DNA from: JAUJNH01 sp038253125
GTDB taxonomy: Bacteria > Actinomycetota > Acidimicrobiia > Acidimicrobiales > JAUJNH01
DNA: 35,807 nucleotides
Assembly: GCA_038253125.1 (NCBI GenBank)
Contig: JBBSHM010000020.1
Location: 1-35,807, forward strand
Direction of reading: 5' to 3'
Position 1 is the stretch's first letter. The number at the start of each line of letters is the position of its first letter. The position numbers and the translations under genes were made by a program. Shown in pieces: positions 1-9,426 of the stretch. Below the pieces are notes generated by a model, which ran no database searches, was not told the origin of the DNA, and saw only the letters and a program-made list of their open reading frames with translations.

Positions 1-2
1 AG

Positions 3-116
3 CTGTTCGACGCCGGGGAGTCGGTGGCCCAGATCGCCGCCGGCTACGACATGGCTGATGAGCTGGTCCGTGCTGCGGTGGCCTACGAGGAGCAGCTGCG
101 CTCACTGGCGGCGTAG
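3..116 (+). CDS. C-terminal end of a DUF433-type antitoxin (partial, 5' end outside window)
   Basis: The frame is open from the window edge and encodes 37 residues ending in a TAG stop. The segment LFDAGESVAQIAAGYDM followed by VRAAVAYEEQL matches the usual end of DUF433 proteins, where a helix-turn-helix-like segment is followed by a helix that counts residues for DNA recognition. DUF433 proteins are commonly antitoxins of PIN-like toxins of the DUF5615 group, and exactly such a toxin follows 6 nt later. The N-terminal part cannot be seen. Family assignment is by motif recognition only. Confidence 0.7.
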   Translation: MFDAGESVAQIAAGYDMADELVRAAVAYEEQLRSLAA

Positions 117-122
117 CCAGCA

Positions 123-529
123 TTGGCGGCCAGGTTCTTCGACGAGAACGACCTGGCCCTCGGCAAGCTTCTCGCCACACGGCACCACGACGTCGTCTTC
201 CCCGGCCATCCCGCCCTTCCCAAGGTGCCCAGAGGAAGCCGGACGACGTGTGGCTCCCAGTCATCGGGACCAAACAACTGGTCGTCATAACCCGCGACCA
301 GCGCATCCGCTACCGGGCCGCCGAGAAGCTCATGTGGGTGCGGCACGGCGTCCGGGGCTTCGTGCTCACAGGCCGGAAGAGCCAGTCCACCGCCGACAGC
401 CTCTTCGTGCTCGAGCGCCACTGGACCCGGATCGAAGCGGCCGTCGCGGGCCGAACCGCAGGACCGTGGATGTACGCCGTCACCGACTCCGGGCTCCGCG
501 AGATCCTCTTGGGAGAGTCCTCGCTGTGA
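123..529 (+). pseudogene. DUF5615-family PIN-like toxin, frameshifted
   Basis: Reading from TTG 123 gives an N-terminus with RFFDENDLALGKLL and the VVFPGHPALPKVPRG stretch typical of DUF5615 PIN-like RNase toxins. The continuation (PDDVWLPVIGTKQLVVITRD, then RIRYRAAEK and HGVRGFVLTG) lies in another frame, open to the stop at 529. The switch falls at about 231-236, where one base appears to be missing between the PRG codons and the PDD codons. The two halves align end to end with no lost domain, so this is one gene with a -1 lesion. The cognate DUF433 antitoxin lies directly upstream. As read, the gene cannot make a full toxin; a sequencing indel is the alternative. Confidence 0.72.
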
Positions 530-930
530 GGGGTTCCAACTACCCGTCAACTACCTGGCCAGATGGTAGATCCTGGTGAATGCTGGTCAACCGGTGCGAC
601 GGTTTCCCCCAACGAAACGGCGGATTCGCCGAGAAAGCCTTGCGGAATAGGGAGGCGAATAGCCATTAGCAGTGAGGCCGATTCGGCCGCTCTCGCACCT
701 CTCCGTGCATTCCTTCACTACTTCGTTGCTTCTTGATGCGCTTTGGCCCCTGAACGCAGTGTGTTCAGGCTGTGTTGAGTCGAGCCGGATGCAGCGTAGT
801 ACGTCAAGATCCTGCGGCGTTGCTGGCATCTTCCGTTGAGGTCGCCTCACTCGGACTGAGGCCGACGAGCATGCGTCTCGCTGTCACGCTCGTTCGGTAC
901 CGTCGACGTTGGAGCGAAGGGTGCGCGCGG
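530..930. other. 401-bp intergenic region upstream of the Wadjet operon
   Basis: No convincing gene is seen here. A longer reading frame joins jetA upstream of position 931, but its translation (many Arg, Ser, Ala) does not resemble the family N-terminus. The stretch 540-780 is less GC-rich than its surroundings. A perfect 7-bp inverted repeat lies at 749-769 and a TACCGT hexamer at 898-903 is a possible -10 element. This region probably carries the jetA promoter. Confidence 0.5.
749..769. repeat. 7-bp inverted repeat (possible operator or hairpin) upstream of jetA
   Basis: CCTGAAC at 749-755 and GTTCAGG at 763-769 are perfect inverted arms separated by 7 nt (GCAGTGT). The site lies about 160 bp upstream of the chosen jetA start. 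The dyad with 14-bp centre spacing fits a dimeric repressor site. No regulator gene is adjacent, so the role is inferred. Confidence 0.35.
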
Positions 931-2463
931 GTGACTGCAGACGACGACGAGCTCGAGGTGGCAGCGGGTCCGCTTGCGGTGTTCGCGTACGCCACCTCCA
1001 GGCGGTCGGATCTCTACGTGCCGGTCATGGAGGCGGTGGTTGCCGCTGGCGAGCGGCTGATCCTTCACGTTCGACCTCGTGAGGTAGCAGAGCAGGCTGG
1101 CGTAAGCGTCGAGGACGCCCGCACCGCATTGGCCCGGCTCACCCGCATCGGGTGCATCGACGAACGCCACGACAGGTCGAGCCGGCCGAGGGACTTCGAG
1201 GACTTCTACAAGCAGATGTCGTTGTTCTCGGCCACCGATCGGGGTCGAGCCGCCCATCGGGCTGTCCGCGCCGCTCTCGAGGCCTCGATCGAGTCGCCGG
1301 GCCGGTTGCAGGCGTCGTCGCTCAAGCCCATTCGCGATCGTCTCGCCAGCCTGGCCTCTGCCCTCGGTGACGGCACGGCGATCGACCCGGCGAAGACGTC
1401 CGCCACGATCACGGAGCTCCACGCTCTCGGGCAGGGGTTGCACCGGTCGGCCCAGGCGTACCTGCAGGAGCTCGATCGGCGGGTCGAGGACGTCGCCGCC
1501 GACGACAACGCGTTCCGGACCTACAAGTCGGCGCTCATCGCCTACCTGGGTGGCTTCCTCGACGTCCTCGATCGCGTCCAGCCGACGATCGTCAGCCTCT
1601 TGCACGAGCTCTCGCCGCACTTCGACGAGCTGGCGGCCGCGGCCGGGCGGGCCGACGAAGGGCCAGGGGTCGATGTCGAGGGGGCGACCCGGCTCGCGCT
1701 CGACCAGCTGGTCGGCATCGATCTCTGGTTCCGCGGGAGCGGCCGCGAGCCGATCGTCGCCGAGCTCCGATCTCGGATGCACGACGCGATCGGCGTCCTC
1801 CTGGACGCGCTGCGCCGCCTCGCCGAGGTGCGGGCGCGGCGGGCGTCACGCAAAGCCGACTTCCTGACCTGCGCCCGTTGGCTGGCCGCGGCGGGGACCG
1901 ATGACGAGGCGGCCTGCCTCATCGGCGCGCTCTACGGCCTGCACGCCGCTCGCCACCCGTCGCTGCTCGCCCCAGAGGAGACCGCCCGACGGATCTCCTT
2001 CGCCGAGGCTGCGCCGGTCGAGGTGCCGGTCTCGCTTCGCGTGACGGGGCGGCGCACGGGGCAGGGGCGGGCCGGTCAGCGCTCCGACTACTCGGCCACG
2101 AAGGCCGCGCTGCGCCGGCGGCGGGCCGATGAGGAGGCGGTGCTGGCGGCCGCCGCGAACCGCTTCCGGGGCCGCCACGTGCGCCTGTCGAAGCTCGTGG
2201 CCGAGGGCACGTTCAGCGACGCCGAGCTCTCGATCCTGCTGGCCGCCCTCGATGGGGCGACTCGAGATCGTCCGGCGCTCGACCAGCCCGCGGTGGTCGA
2301 CAGCCTCCTCGGGCTGGTGGGCGTGACGATCTACGGGCACGAGGGCCGAGTGCGGGTAGCAACGCTGGCCGGCGTCCTCGACGCCCCGGACTGGGACCTC
2401 CGCTTCGGGGGACGAGCCAGAGGTGACGTCGCCGCGCCTGCACGGCAGGACGACCTCGCGTGA
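931..2463 (+). CDS. jetA: JetA, Wadjet anti-plasmid system subunit (DUF2397 / TIGR02677)
   Basis: A 510-residue protein. The GTG start at 931 is preferred because GGAG/GAAGGG lies about 10 nt upstream and the translation then begins directly with the family N-terminus (LAVFAYATSRRSDLYVPVME). Family features seen are an N-terminal winged-helix-like region (about residues 45-85), a helical middle with FRTYKSALIAYLGGFLDVL, and a basic C-terminal region. JetA is the kleisin-like subunit that, with JetB and the SMC-like JetC, forms a loop-extruding condensin-type complex that senses small circular DNA. The stop overlaps the jetB start in a GTGA. Gene order A-B-C-D and the coupled overlaps make the assignment firm. 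Confidence 0.9.
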   Translation: MTADDDELEVAAGPLAVFAYATSRRSDLYVPVMEAVVAAGERLILHVRPREVAEQAGVSVEDARTALARLTRIGCIDERHDRSSRPRDFEDFYKQMSLFSATDRGRAAHRAVRAALEASIESPGRLQASSLKPIRDRLASLASALGDGTAIDPAKTSATITELHALGQGLHRSAQAYLQELDRRVEDVAADDNAFRTYKSALIAYLGGFLDVLDRVQPTIVSLLHELSPHFDELAAAAGRADEGPGVDVEGATRLALDQLVGIDLWFRGSGREPIVAELRSRMHDAIGVLLDALRRLAEVRARRASRKADFLTCARWLAAAGTDDEAACLIGALYGLHAARHPSLLAPEETARRISFAEAAPVEVPVSLRVTGRRTGQGRAGQRSDYSATKAALRRRRADEEAVLAAAANRFRGRHVRLSKLVAEGTFSDAELSILLAALDGATRDRPALDQPAVVDSLLGLVGVTIYGHEGRVRVATLAGVLDAPDWDLRFGGRARGDVAAPARQDDLA

Positions 2464-3632
2464 CCTCGAGCACCGAGTACCGGCAGGCGGCCCGGTTGCT
2501 GCTGTCGTCGCCGATCGTGGACGGCGCCACCGATCCCTCCGGGCATGCCCTGGTGCGCCGCCACGCGGCGCGGCTCACCGAGCGCTTCGCTGCCCTCGCC
2601 GGTTGGCGCCTCGTCGTCGATGCGACGGGGGCGCGGCTCTTCAAGCACCCTGCACCCGGCCACCTCCCCCGGCACCGCCCTCGATCTGCGACGCCAGGGG
2701 CTGCGGTGTTCGACCCGACGCGCTGGGCGCTGTGCTGCCTCGTGCTCGCGGCCTGCGAGGACGCCGAGCGGGAGGCGGTGACGGCCCGCTCCCTCTTCGA
2801 TTCGGTCGTCGTTCTGGCCTCCGACGTGCTGCCGGACGGCCTCGACCCGATGAGCTTCGACGACAGGCGCCGGTTCGTGCACGCCGCCAGGTGGGCCCAG
2901 GACGTGGGTGTCCTCACGCTGGTGGACGGCACCGTCGAGGGGTTCGAGGCGCCGGAGGGCGCCGACGCCCTCTGGCATGTCAACGAGTGGATCCTCGCTC
3001 GGCTCGTGGCCGCCGAGACGGCCCCCTCGTTGCTGGCCGACGTCGACCTCGAGGCCCTCGACCGGCCCTACCCAGCCACAGAGGACGGGGCCCGGGCCAG
3101 GGCCCGGCACCGCCTGTTCCGCCGCCTGGTCGACGAGCCGGTCACCTACTTCGACGACCTCGACGCCGCCGAGGCCGAAGCTTGGGCGCGGTCCCGGCGC
3201 TCCCTTGTCGACGCCCTCCACGACGAGTTCGGCATCCTCGTCGAGGAACGCGCCGAGGGCCTCGTTCCCGTCGATGTGGGCGCCGCCCAGACCTCCGACG
3301 ACACCGACCTCACCGACATCGGCTTCCCGGGGTCGGGCACCCGCCACCACGCCGCGCTCCTCGTGTGCGAGCACCTCGCCCGCACCGGCGCCCTCTCCCC
3401 CGCCGACCTCGAGTCGTTCGTCGCCGACAGGGCCCACGACCACGCCACCTGGTGGAGCCGGGAGCTGGCCAGCCAGCCCGCCGTCCTGGCCCGCTCCGTC
3501 GTCGCCCTCCTCACCAGTGTCGGCCTGGCCCGCGTTGGGCCCGATGGCCACGTCCACGCCCTACCGGCGGCCGCCCGCTACCGCGCCACCGCGACCCGTG
3601 GCGGCCGCGCCCACCAGGAAGCCCTGCCATGA
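2460..3632 (+). CDS. jetB: JetB, Wadjet subunit (DUF2398 / TIGR02678)
   Basis: A 390-residue protein starting at GTG 2460, overlapping the jetA stop by 4 nt. The opening TSSTEYRQAARLLLSSPIVD and the central DPTRWALCCLVLAACEDAER block are typical of the DUF2398 family. A FFK-like basic segment (ARLFKHPAP) and HHAALLVCEHLA follow later. Known role: the KITE (winged-helix tandem) subunit bound to JetA/JetC, needed for ATP-driven DNA loop extrusion. The stop codon overlaps the jetC ATG in an ATGA, so translation is probably coupled. No lesion is seen. Confidence 0.9.
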   Translation: MTSSTEYRQAARLLLSSPIVDGATDPSGHALVRRHAARLTERFAALAGWRLVVDATGARLFKHPAPGHLPRHRPRSATPGAAVFDPTRWALCCLVLAACEDAEREAVTARSLFDSVVVLASDVLPDGLDPMSFDDRRRFVHAARWAQDVGVLTLVDGTVEGFEAPEGADALWHVNEWILARLVAAETAPSLLADVDLEALDRPYPATEDGARARARHRLFRRLVDEPVTYFDDLDAAEAEAWARSRRSLVDALHDEFGILVEERAEGLVPVDVGAAQTSDDTDLTDIGFPGSGTRHHAALLVCEHLARTGALSPADLESFVADRAHDHATWWSRELASQPAVLARSVVALLTSVGLARVGPDGHVHALPAAARYRATATRGGRAHQEALP

Positions 3633-6600
3633 CCCTGCTCGACGACGCCGCCATCACCCGCCTCAACCCCGTTCACCACCCCGAGCTGCCGCAGCCCACC
3701 ACGGCGCGCTGGCACCCGCTCCGGATCGGGCTCATCGACCTCTGGCAGTACGACGACGCCCGCTTCCGCTTCGACGAGACGGGCTTGCTCCTCCACGGGC
3801 GCAACCAGTCCGGCAAGACCAAGGTGATGGAGGTCGCGATCCCGCTCCTGCTCCAGGGGGACCTCAACCCACGCGCCCTCGACCCGTTCGACACCAAAGA
3901 GAAGCGGATGCGGTGGAACGTCCTCGACTGGCGGCCCCCGTCTGACGCACGGAAGTCGGCCATCTCGTACGTCTTCTTGGAGCTCGGCCGCCTCGACGCC
4001 GACGGCGCCGCGAGGTTCTTCACCAGCGGGGTCGGGTGCCGGGCCACCGCGTCAGCCGAGAGCCACTGGCTGTGGACGATCGAGGACCAGAGGGTCGACC
4101 TCGACCTCGATCTCGCTCCGGACAGCACCCCGCTCACCACCGATCGCCTCCGCGCCGTCGAAGGCCTCCGCTTCCACGGGGAGGGCAAGGTCGGCCGGGC
4201 GGGATTCCAGGCAGCCATCCGAGCCGCCCTCTACCCCGGGATGACCGAGGTGCGCTTCGCCTCGATGCTGAGCGTCATCGCCGGCCTGCGCCGCCCGCAG
4301 CTGGCCGCGAAGGTCAACATCCGTGAGCTGCACGCCGCTCTCACCGAGGCGCTGCCCCCGCCCGATCCCGAGCGGGTGGTCCCGCTCGTCGACCACTTCC
4401 AGCGCCTCGACGAGCTGCGGGCGGAGCAGTCCCGCCTCGCCGGGCAGTCCCGCATCCTCGACCGCTTCGTCGACGTCTACCGGGAGTGGGCCCGGCGGGT
4501 CGCCTACGACGCGGCCCGCGGGTTCACCGCGGCGAACAGCGCCTTCGACCGGGTCACCCGCATCGAGCGCGACTCCCGTGCAGACCTCACCACGGCTGAG
4601 GCCGCGCTCGCGTCGATCGCGGCGGAGATGAGCGAGGCCGACGAGCGCCTTCTCGTCGTCACCTCATCGTTGGATGCGCTCGATCGGTCGGCCATGAAGC
4701 AGCTCGCAGCGGCCGCCGCCGAGGCCCGGGGCACCGAGCAGGCCGCCCAGGCGAAGGGGGACACCCTGCGAGCCGTGGCGTCGCTGGCCGAGTCCAGGGC
4801 CGAACAGGCTGCCACCGCGTCGCGGCAGGCTCGGGAGGCGATCGCCGCCGTCGAGGACTCCCTCCGGCGGGCCACGGAGGTGGGGGCCGCGGCAGGCATC
4901 CGGCCCGGCGGAGCGGCGCCCGTGAGCAGGCTTGAGGCGAAGGCGCTCGCCGACGACGTGGCCGTGCAGGCCGCGCAGGCGCGGGGCCGGATCGACGCGG
5001 CAACGGCGGCCGTGGGCGCGCACCGGCGGGCGGCCGGCGCCGCCGACACCGCCCGGCACGAACATGAGATGGCCCTCGCCCAGGTCGAGCGCAGCGCCGG
5101 GGAGGCGACGGAGGCGACGGCCCGGGCCGCCGCGGCCCTCGACGCGTGGGAAGCGGAGCTCGCACCGTGGGCGGCACGCCTCCGGGCCGCGTGCCCCACG
5201 GGGGCGGGACCCGTCGACCTCGAAGAGCACCTCGACGCCGCGGCCGACGCCATCGGCGCGGGCGACGACCCGTCCGGGACGCTGAGGTCGCTGTTCGACG
5301 AGGCCCGCACCGTGTGGGCCACCGAGGAGGACCTGCTCGCCAGACGGGCCGATGACGCCCGCGTCGAGGCGGCCCGGTTGCAGCAGGAGGCCGACGACCT
5401 CGAGCAGCAGACGACGGGAGCGCCCCCGGCCCGGCCCGGCGTGCCGGCCGGCCCCCGGGCCGGCACCCCGCTGTGGGACGCCGTGGACTTCGCGGAGCAC
5501 CTCTCCGCCGACACTCGAGCCGCCCTCGAAGCGGCCCTCGAGGCCGCCGGCTTGCTTGACGCCGTCGTCGACGAAGGCACCCTCGCCACCGACGACACCG
5601 CCTTCATCCCCGCGGACGGAGCGCTCGACACGGTGACCCTGGCGGCGGTGCTGGTTCCCGTCCCGGGCGCCCCGGCGGCCACCGGCGACGCGCTGGCCTC
5701 GGTGGCCTACATCGAGCTCGCCGGGGCGGAGCCCGAACCTCCGACCCCTCGCACCTGGGTGGGTTCCGATGGCCGGTGGCAGAACGGCCCGATCCACGGG
5801 CGTTGGACGAAGCCCGCGGCCGTCTACATCGGCGCGGCGGCGAGGTTGGCGGCGAACCGCCAGCGGGCAGCGGCTTGCCGGGCCGAGGCCAGCGCCCTCG
5901 AGGCCCGGGCCGCCATCGACGCGGCAGCCGCCGAGGTGGTGGCCGGCTACCTCGCCGTCCTCCGCGAACCGCCGCCACCGCCGAAGGCCTGCCTTGGCGC
6001 CCAGAACCGCTCCACCCGCTTGGCCGAACGGCACGGCGAGCGCCTCGCCGAAGCCGACGGCCGGCGCGCAAGCGCCGATGCCGCCCGCCAGGTCGCGGCT
6101 CAGGCCGCGGACGCCGCCGACGTCGCCCTGGTGCCCTTTGGCCGAGACCACGCCATGCCCGGAACCGACGAGCTCCTGCGCGACTCTCACGCCGCCGTCA
6201 AGCAGGTCACCGACGAGATCCGGCGCCTGGTCACCCTGGTCGACCAGGCGGAGCGGAGAAGCGGGAACGCCGACGCAGACGCCCTGGCCGCGTCCGACGC
6301 GAGCGCCCGAGAGCTCACCGCTCGGGCCGACCTCCATGAGGCCGACCGAGCCCACCTCGCGGCGGCGACGGCCCTCGACACCCTGAAGCGAGCCCTCGAC
6401 GCCACCGCCGCGCAGGTCGAGGCGGAGGAGCGAGCGCTGACCCACGAGAAGGTGGCGCTCGGGCATCGCCTGCGGTTGCTCCGAACCGGCCATGACGGGG
6501 CCGTCGCCGCGAAGGCGATGGCCGAGACCCACCTCCTCGGCGTAGCCGGCAATCGGCAGCGAGCGGAGGACGACCGGGCCACCAAGCAGCTCGTGCTCGA

Positions 6601-7681
6601 ACGGGTGCGGGCTACGCCTCTGTGGGCCCTGGCGCTGGGCCCGGTCGACGACTCCGGTCCGCTCACCGTCACCGTGGCTCGCACGCTCGCCTCCGACGTC
6701 ACGGGCCGCCTCGAGGCCGCGCCCAGGGCGAAGGACGACAGCGCCCTGATCGACGGCTACCAGCGGATCCGCAACGACCTCCCCGACCTCGACGCGGTGA
6801 TGGGGAGCGGCGAGGACCACCGCCTGGTGGAGGTGGCGCTGGCCGGCGGGATGGTCGACATCGCCGCCTTCGCCCGTCACATCGCCGACCTGGCCGAACG
6901 GGCCGCCGCCGACCTCAGCCGGGAGGAGTCTGACCTGATCCAGAACCGGATCATCAACGACCTCGCCAGCCACATCAGCGACCGGATCGCGCAGGCCACG
7001 AGCGACGTCGAGCGCCTCAACGCCACCTTGCGCAAGCGGGCTGGCCGAGGCCTTGACACACTCCGCTTCCACTGGGAGCCCCACCCCGACCTCATCGAGG
7101 ACGAGCGGCGGGCCGTCGGGCTGCTCACCCGCCTCGTGGCCGGCAACGACCAGGATGACCGCAACCGCTTCCTGGTCCACCTCATCGCCGACGCCCGGTC
7201 CCAAGACAGCGCGGGCGCGGTGCAGGATCGCATCCAGGCTGCGCTCGACTACCGACGCTTCCACCGCTTCCGGGTCGACCTGATCGACAGCTCAGGGAAC
7301 CACAAGCCCTTTACCGAGCGGACCCACGGCGCCGGCTCGGGCGGCTCGAAGGCCCGCCTCATCCACCTCGCCCTGTTCGCCACCATCGCCTCCTACTACG
7401 ACTCGGTGAGCGACCAGGTCGCGCCCCGGCTCGTAGCCCTCGACGAGGCGTTCGAGGGCTGCGACGACTCGCTCGCGTCCGACATCATGGCGCTCGCCAC
7501 CGAGCTCGACCTCGACCTGCTGCTCACGACCTACCACCGCTGGTGCACCTACAGGACGGTGCCGGCCCTCGCCATCTACGATCTGTGGCGCGATCCCGAG
7601 GTCCCGGGCGTCACCGCCATCGCCTACCGCTGGACGGCGGGCTCGGAAGCGAAAGCCCGGGTCGAGGCGTGGGACACCTGA
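3629..7681 (+). CDS. jetC: JetC, SMC/SbcC-like ATPase of Wadjet (TIGR02680)
   Basis: A 1350-residue protein, the usual length for TIGR02680. Walker A GRNQSGKT lies at residues 57-64. The two ATPase halves are separated by about 1100 residues of Ala/Glu/Arg-rich heptad sequence (coiled coils) with a Pro/Gly-rich hinge-like interruption around residues 600-720. An ABC signature-like GSGGSKA lies near residue 1236, and Walker B LVALDEAFEG has Asp-Glu near 1272-1273. It is the loop-extruding motor that detects small circular plasmids and presents them to JetD for cutting. It starts in the ATGA overlap with jetB and overlaps jetD by 13 nt. The gene is intact despite its length. Confidence 0.93.
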   Translation: MTLLDDAAITRLNPVHHPELPQPTTARWHPLRIGLIDLWQYDDARFRFDETGLLLHGRNQSGKTKVMEVAIPLLLQGDLNPRALDPFDTKEKRMRWNVLDWRPPSDARKSAISYVFLELGRLDADGAARFFTSGVGCRATASAESHWLWTIEDQRVDLDLDLAPDSTPLTTDRLRAVEGLRFHGEGKVGRAGFQAAIRAALYPGMTEVRFASMLSVIAGLRRPQLAAKVNIRELHAALTEALPPPDPERVVPLVDHFQRLDELRAEQSRLAGQSRILDRFVDVYREWARRVAYDAARGFTAANSAFDRVTRIERDSRADLTTAEAALASIAAEMSEADERLLVVTSSLDALDRSAMKQLAAAAAEARGTEQAAQAKGDTLRAVASLAESRAEQAATASRQAREAIAAVEDSLRRATEVGAAAGIRPGGAAPVSRLEAKALADDVAVQAAQARGRIDAATAAVGAHRRAAGAADTARHEHEMALAQVERSAGEATEATARAAAALDAWEAELAPWAARLRAACPTGAGPVDLEEHLDAAADAIGAGDDPSGTLRSLFDEARTVWATEEDLLARRADDARVEAARLQQEADDLEQQTTGAPPARPGVPAGPRAGTPLWDAVDFAEHLSADTRAALEAALEAAGLLDAVVDEGTLATDDTAFIPADGALDTVTLAAVLVPVPGAPAATGDALASVAYIELAGAEPEPPTPRTWVGSDGRWQNGPIHGRWTKPAAVYIGAAARLAANRQRAAACRAEASALEARAAIDAAAAEVVAGYLAVLREPPPPPKACLGAQNRSTRLAERHGERLAEADGRRASADAARQVAAQAADAADVALVPFGRDHAMPGTDELLRDSHAAVKQVTDEIRRLVTLVDQAERRSGNADADALAASDASARELTARADLHEADRAHLAAATALDTLKRALDATAAQVEAEERALTHEKVALGHRLRLLRTGHDGAVAAKAMAETHLLGVAGNRQRAEDDRATKQLVLERVRATPLWALALGPVDDSGPLTVTVARTLASDVTGRLEAAPRAKDDSALIDGYQRIRNDLPDLDAVMGSGEDHRLVEVALAGGMVDIAAFARHIADLAERAAADLSREESDLIQNRIINDLASHISDRIAQATSDVERLNATLRKRAGRGLDTLRFHWEPHPDLIEDERRAVGLLTRLVAGNDQDDRNRFLVHLIADARSQDSAGAVQDRIQAALDYRRFHRFRVDLIDSSGNHKPFTERTHGAGSGGSKARLIHLALFATIASYYDSVSDQVAPRLVALDEAFEGCDDSLASDIMALATELDLDLLLTTYHRWCTYRTVPALAIYDLWRDPEVPGVTAIAYRWTAGSEAKARVEAWDT

Positions 7682-8943
7682 GCGAGGCGGCCACCGCGCT
7701 CGCCGAGGACCCCGCCCTTCGCCCCCTGTGGGATGCGGCCCGCACCCGCCTGCGCCGCCGCCCTCCCGGCTCGGGCTATGACGCGGTCCGCGTCCCGGCT
7801 GGCCCCGAGGCGCGGGGCAGCCTGCAGCGCCTCCTCGGACCCCTGCCGCGCGGGAACCGCGTCGCCGTCGACCTCGACCAGCTCAACCGCCTCCTCCACG
7901 ACCTGGTCGGCGCCGGCCTCGGCGAGATCGTCGGCCACCTGCACGGCGCGGTCGTCGACGTAGCCACCGAACGCCACCATCAGGCCGAGACCCGGCCGGC
8001 GCTCGCCGCCCTGGTGGCCGGGCACGAGGCCGGCCGACGGCACCCGGGCCTCAGCGCGCTCGTGACCGGCCCGCGGCTGCGCGCCCGGACGGCCGATCCG
8101 GGCCTTCCGCTCCCCGGCATCCTTGATGTCTTCGCCGCGCTACCGGCTTCGCCGCCTGTTGGTCGGGACGTCCTCGCCGCCCTCCACCTCGCCGACAGCC
8201 ACGCCCTCGACGACGGCGAGCCCGCCGGCCGCTACGTCGTCGCCGTCCTCGCTGCCCTCAGCGACCTCGAGACCCCCAGCCGGGCAGAGGCCCGTCGCGG
8301 CCTCCTCGAGAGCTTCGGCATCCTCACCGACGCCGTCTCCTCCCGGGTCCACACCCTGAACCTCCCCGATGTAGGCTGGCCCGGCGAACCAGCCACCCTG
8401 AACCTGACCAACCTCACCGACCCAGGCCGCTGGCGCGAGGTTGACGGGCTGGCCGTCTACGCCTGCGAGAACCCAACCGTCCTCCAAGCCGCCGCGTACA
8501 CCTACGCGGCGGCTTGCCGGCCGATGGTCTGCATCGACGGCAACCCGAGCATCGCCGGCCAGCGACTGCTCGCCGACCTCGCCGCAGCCGGGGCCACGGT
8601 CCGCTACCACGGAGACTTCGACCCCGGCGGCCTATCGATCGCCGCCACCGTGTTCGCGCTGCATCGTGCGATCCGGCCGTGGCGCTATGCCGCCGACGAC
8701 TACAGAGCCGCCATCGAGTCCGGTCGGTGGGGACGCCCACTGACCGGGACGCCGCCCGCCACGCGATGGTCGCCCGGCCTCGGACCGCTGATCACAAGCA
8801 CCGGTGTCACCGTCGAGGAGCAGCACGTCCTCGACAGTCTGCTGTCAGACCTCGACCGGGCCGCTCCCACGTCCCGGCCACACGGCGCTAAGAGCTGGCG
8901 CAGCGGCATCGGGCTCCGCGATTTCCGAGGATCCGCACGATGA
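7669..8943 (+). CDS. jetD: JetD, Toprim nuclease of Wadjet (DUF2399 / TIGR02679)
   Basis: A 424-residue protein. GTG 7669 is chosen because it overlaps the end of jetC by 13 nt and gives the family length. The C-terminal half carries the Toprim-type metal site: Glu267 in VYACENPT and the DxD pair Asp316/Asp318 in YHGDFDPGG, as in topoisomerase VI A-like nucleases. JetD cleaves plasmid DNA trapped by the JetABC motor. It is the last gene of the operon and is followed by a decayed stretch. All catalytic residues that can be recognised are present, so the four-gene system looks functional. Confidence 0.92.
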   Translation: MGHLSEAATALAEDPALRPLWDAARTRLRRRPPGSGYDAVRVPAGPEARGSLQRLLGPLPRGNRVAVDLDQLNRLLHDLVGAGLGEIVGHLHGAVVDVATERHHQAETRPALAALVAGHEAGRRHPGLSALVTGPRLRARTADPGLPLPGILDVFAALPASPPVGRDVLAALHLADSHALDDGEPAGRYVVAVLAALSDLETPSRAEARRGLLESFGILTDAVSSRVHTLNLPDVGWPGEPATLNLTNLTDPGRWREVDGLAVYACENPTVLQAAAYTYAAACRPMVCIDGNPSIAGQRLLADLAAAGATVRYHGDFDPGGLSIAATVFALHRAIRPWRYAADDYRAAIESGRWGRPLTGTPPATRWSPGLGPLITSTGVTVEEQHVLDSLLSDLDRAAPTSRPHGAKSWRSGIGLRDFRGSAR

Positions 8944-9426
8944 CGCATAGGGTCCGATCTCAGCTCGTCGGATCCGCAACCCGTCAGTGTCACCGTGCTC
9001 CGAGCGGCGGCCGAGGGTCCGAGGGCTCCGGCCTCAGGTCGGCTCAGCCGGCCGAGGTCTGTCGCGAGCCTCGCCCGCCCACGTTGGACCCGCCCAAGGG
9101 CTGTTTGTCCGGGGCGACCACGAACAACTCCTCAACGCCGGGGGGTACGACCCGGAACGCCAGTCGGGCCGCGACCTCCGGCACCCGGGTAACAACTCCC
9201 CCCCATTCGGGGAGGAGGGACCATGCAAGGCGTCGCGCAGACCAACGGTGACCGGGAGCTCATCGCCACCTGGGTGGGCGGCAGCCGCACGTTCACCGTC
9301 GCGGTGCTCGAACTCGAGACCGACGACCGCGGCGGCCCGTCTCGCGGCCGCCATCGTTGGCTCGGACCGTCAACGGCCGTCAGCGCCCGCGCACCTAGCC
9401 TTCCAGCTCACGAGGGGACTGTGGGT
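8944..9426. other. Region between jetD and the PIN-like remnant; no secure gene
   Basis: No gene could be recognised. The only notable signal is a strong ribosome-binding-like GGGGAGGAGGG directly before ATG 9223. The frame there opens with RELIATWVGGSRTFTVAVLEL, which looks protein-like for about 40 residues and then becomes low-quality sequence antisense to the PIN-like gene. This may be the start of a truncated small gene of unknown family. Confidence 0.4.

Noticed and set aside
772..930. Upstream extension of the jetA frame
   Set aside because: The extra residues are unlike the DUF2397 N-terminus, and GTG 931 has a ribosome-binding site.
2331..3557. Long minus-strand frame opposite jetB
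   Set aside because: Shadow of jetB in high-GC DNA with no family resemblance.
4664..7264. 866-codon open frame on the minus strand inside jetC
   Set aside because: It is antisense to an intact SMC-like gene; Gly/Val/Arg-rich composition and no motifs mark it as a GC-bias shadow.
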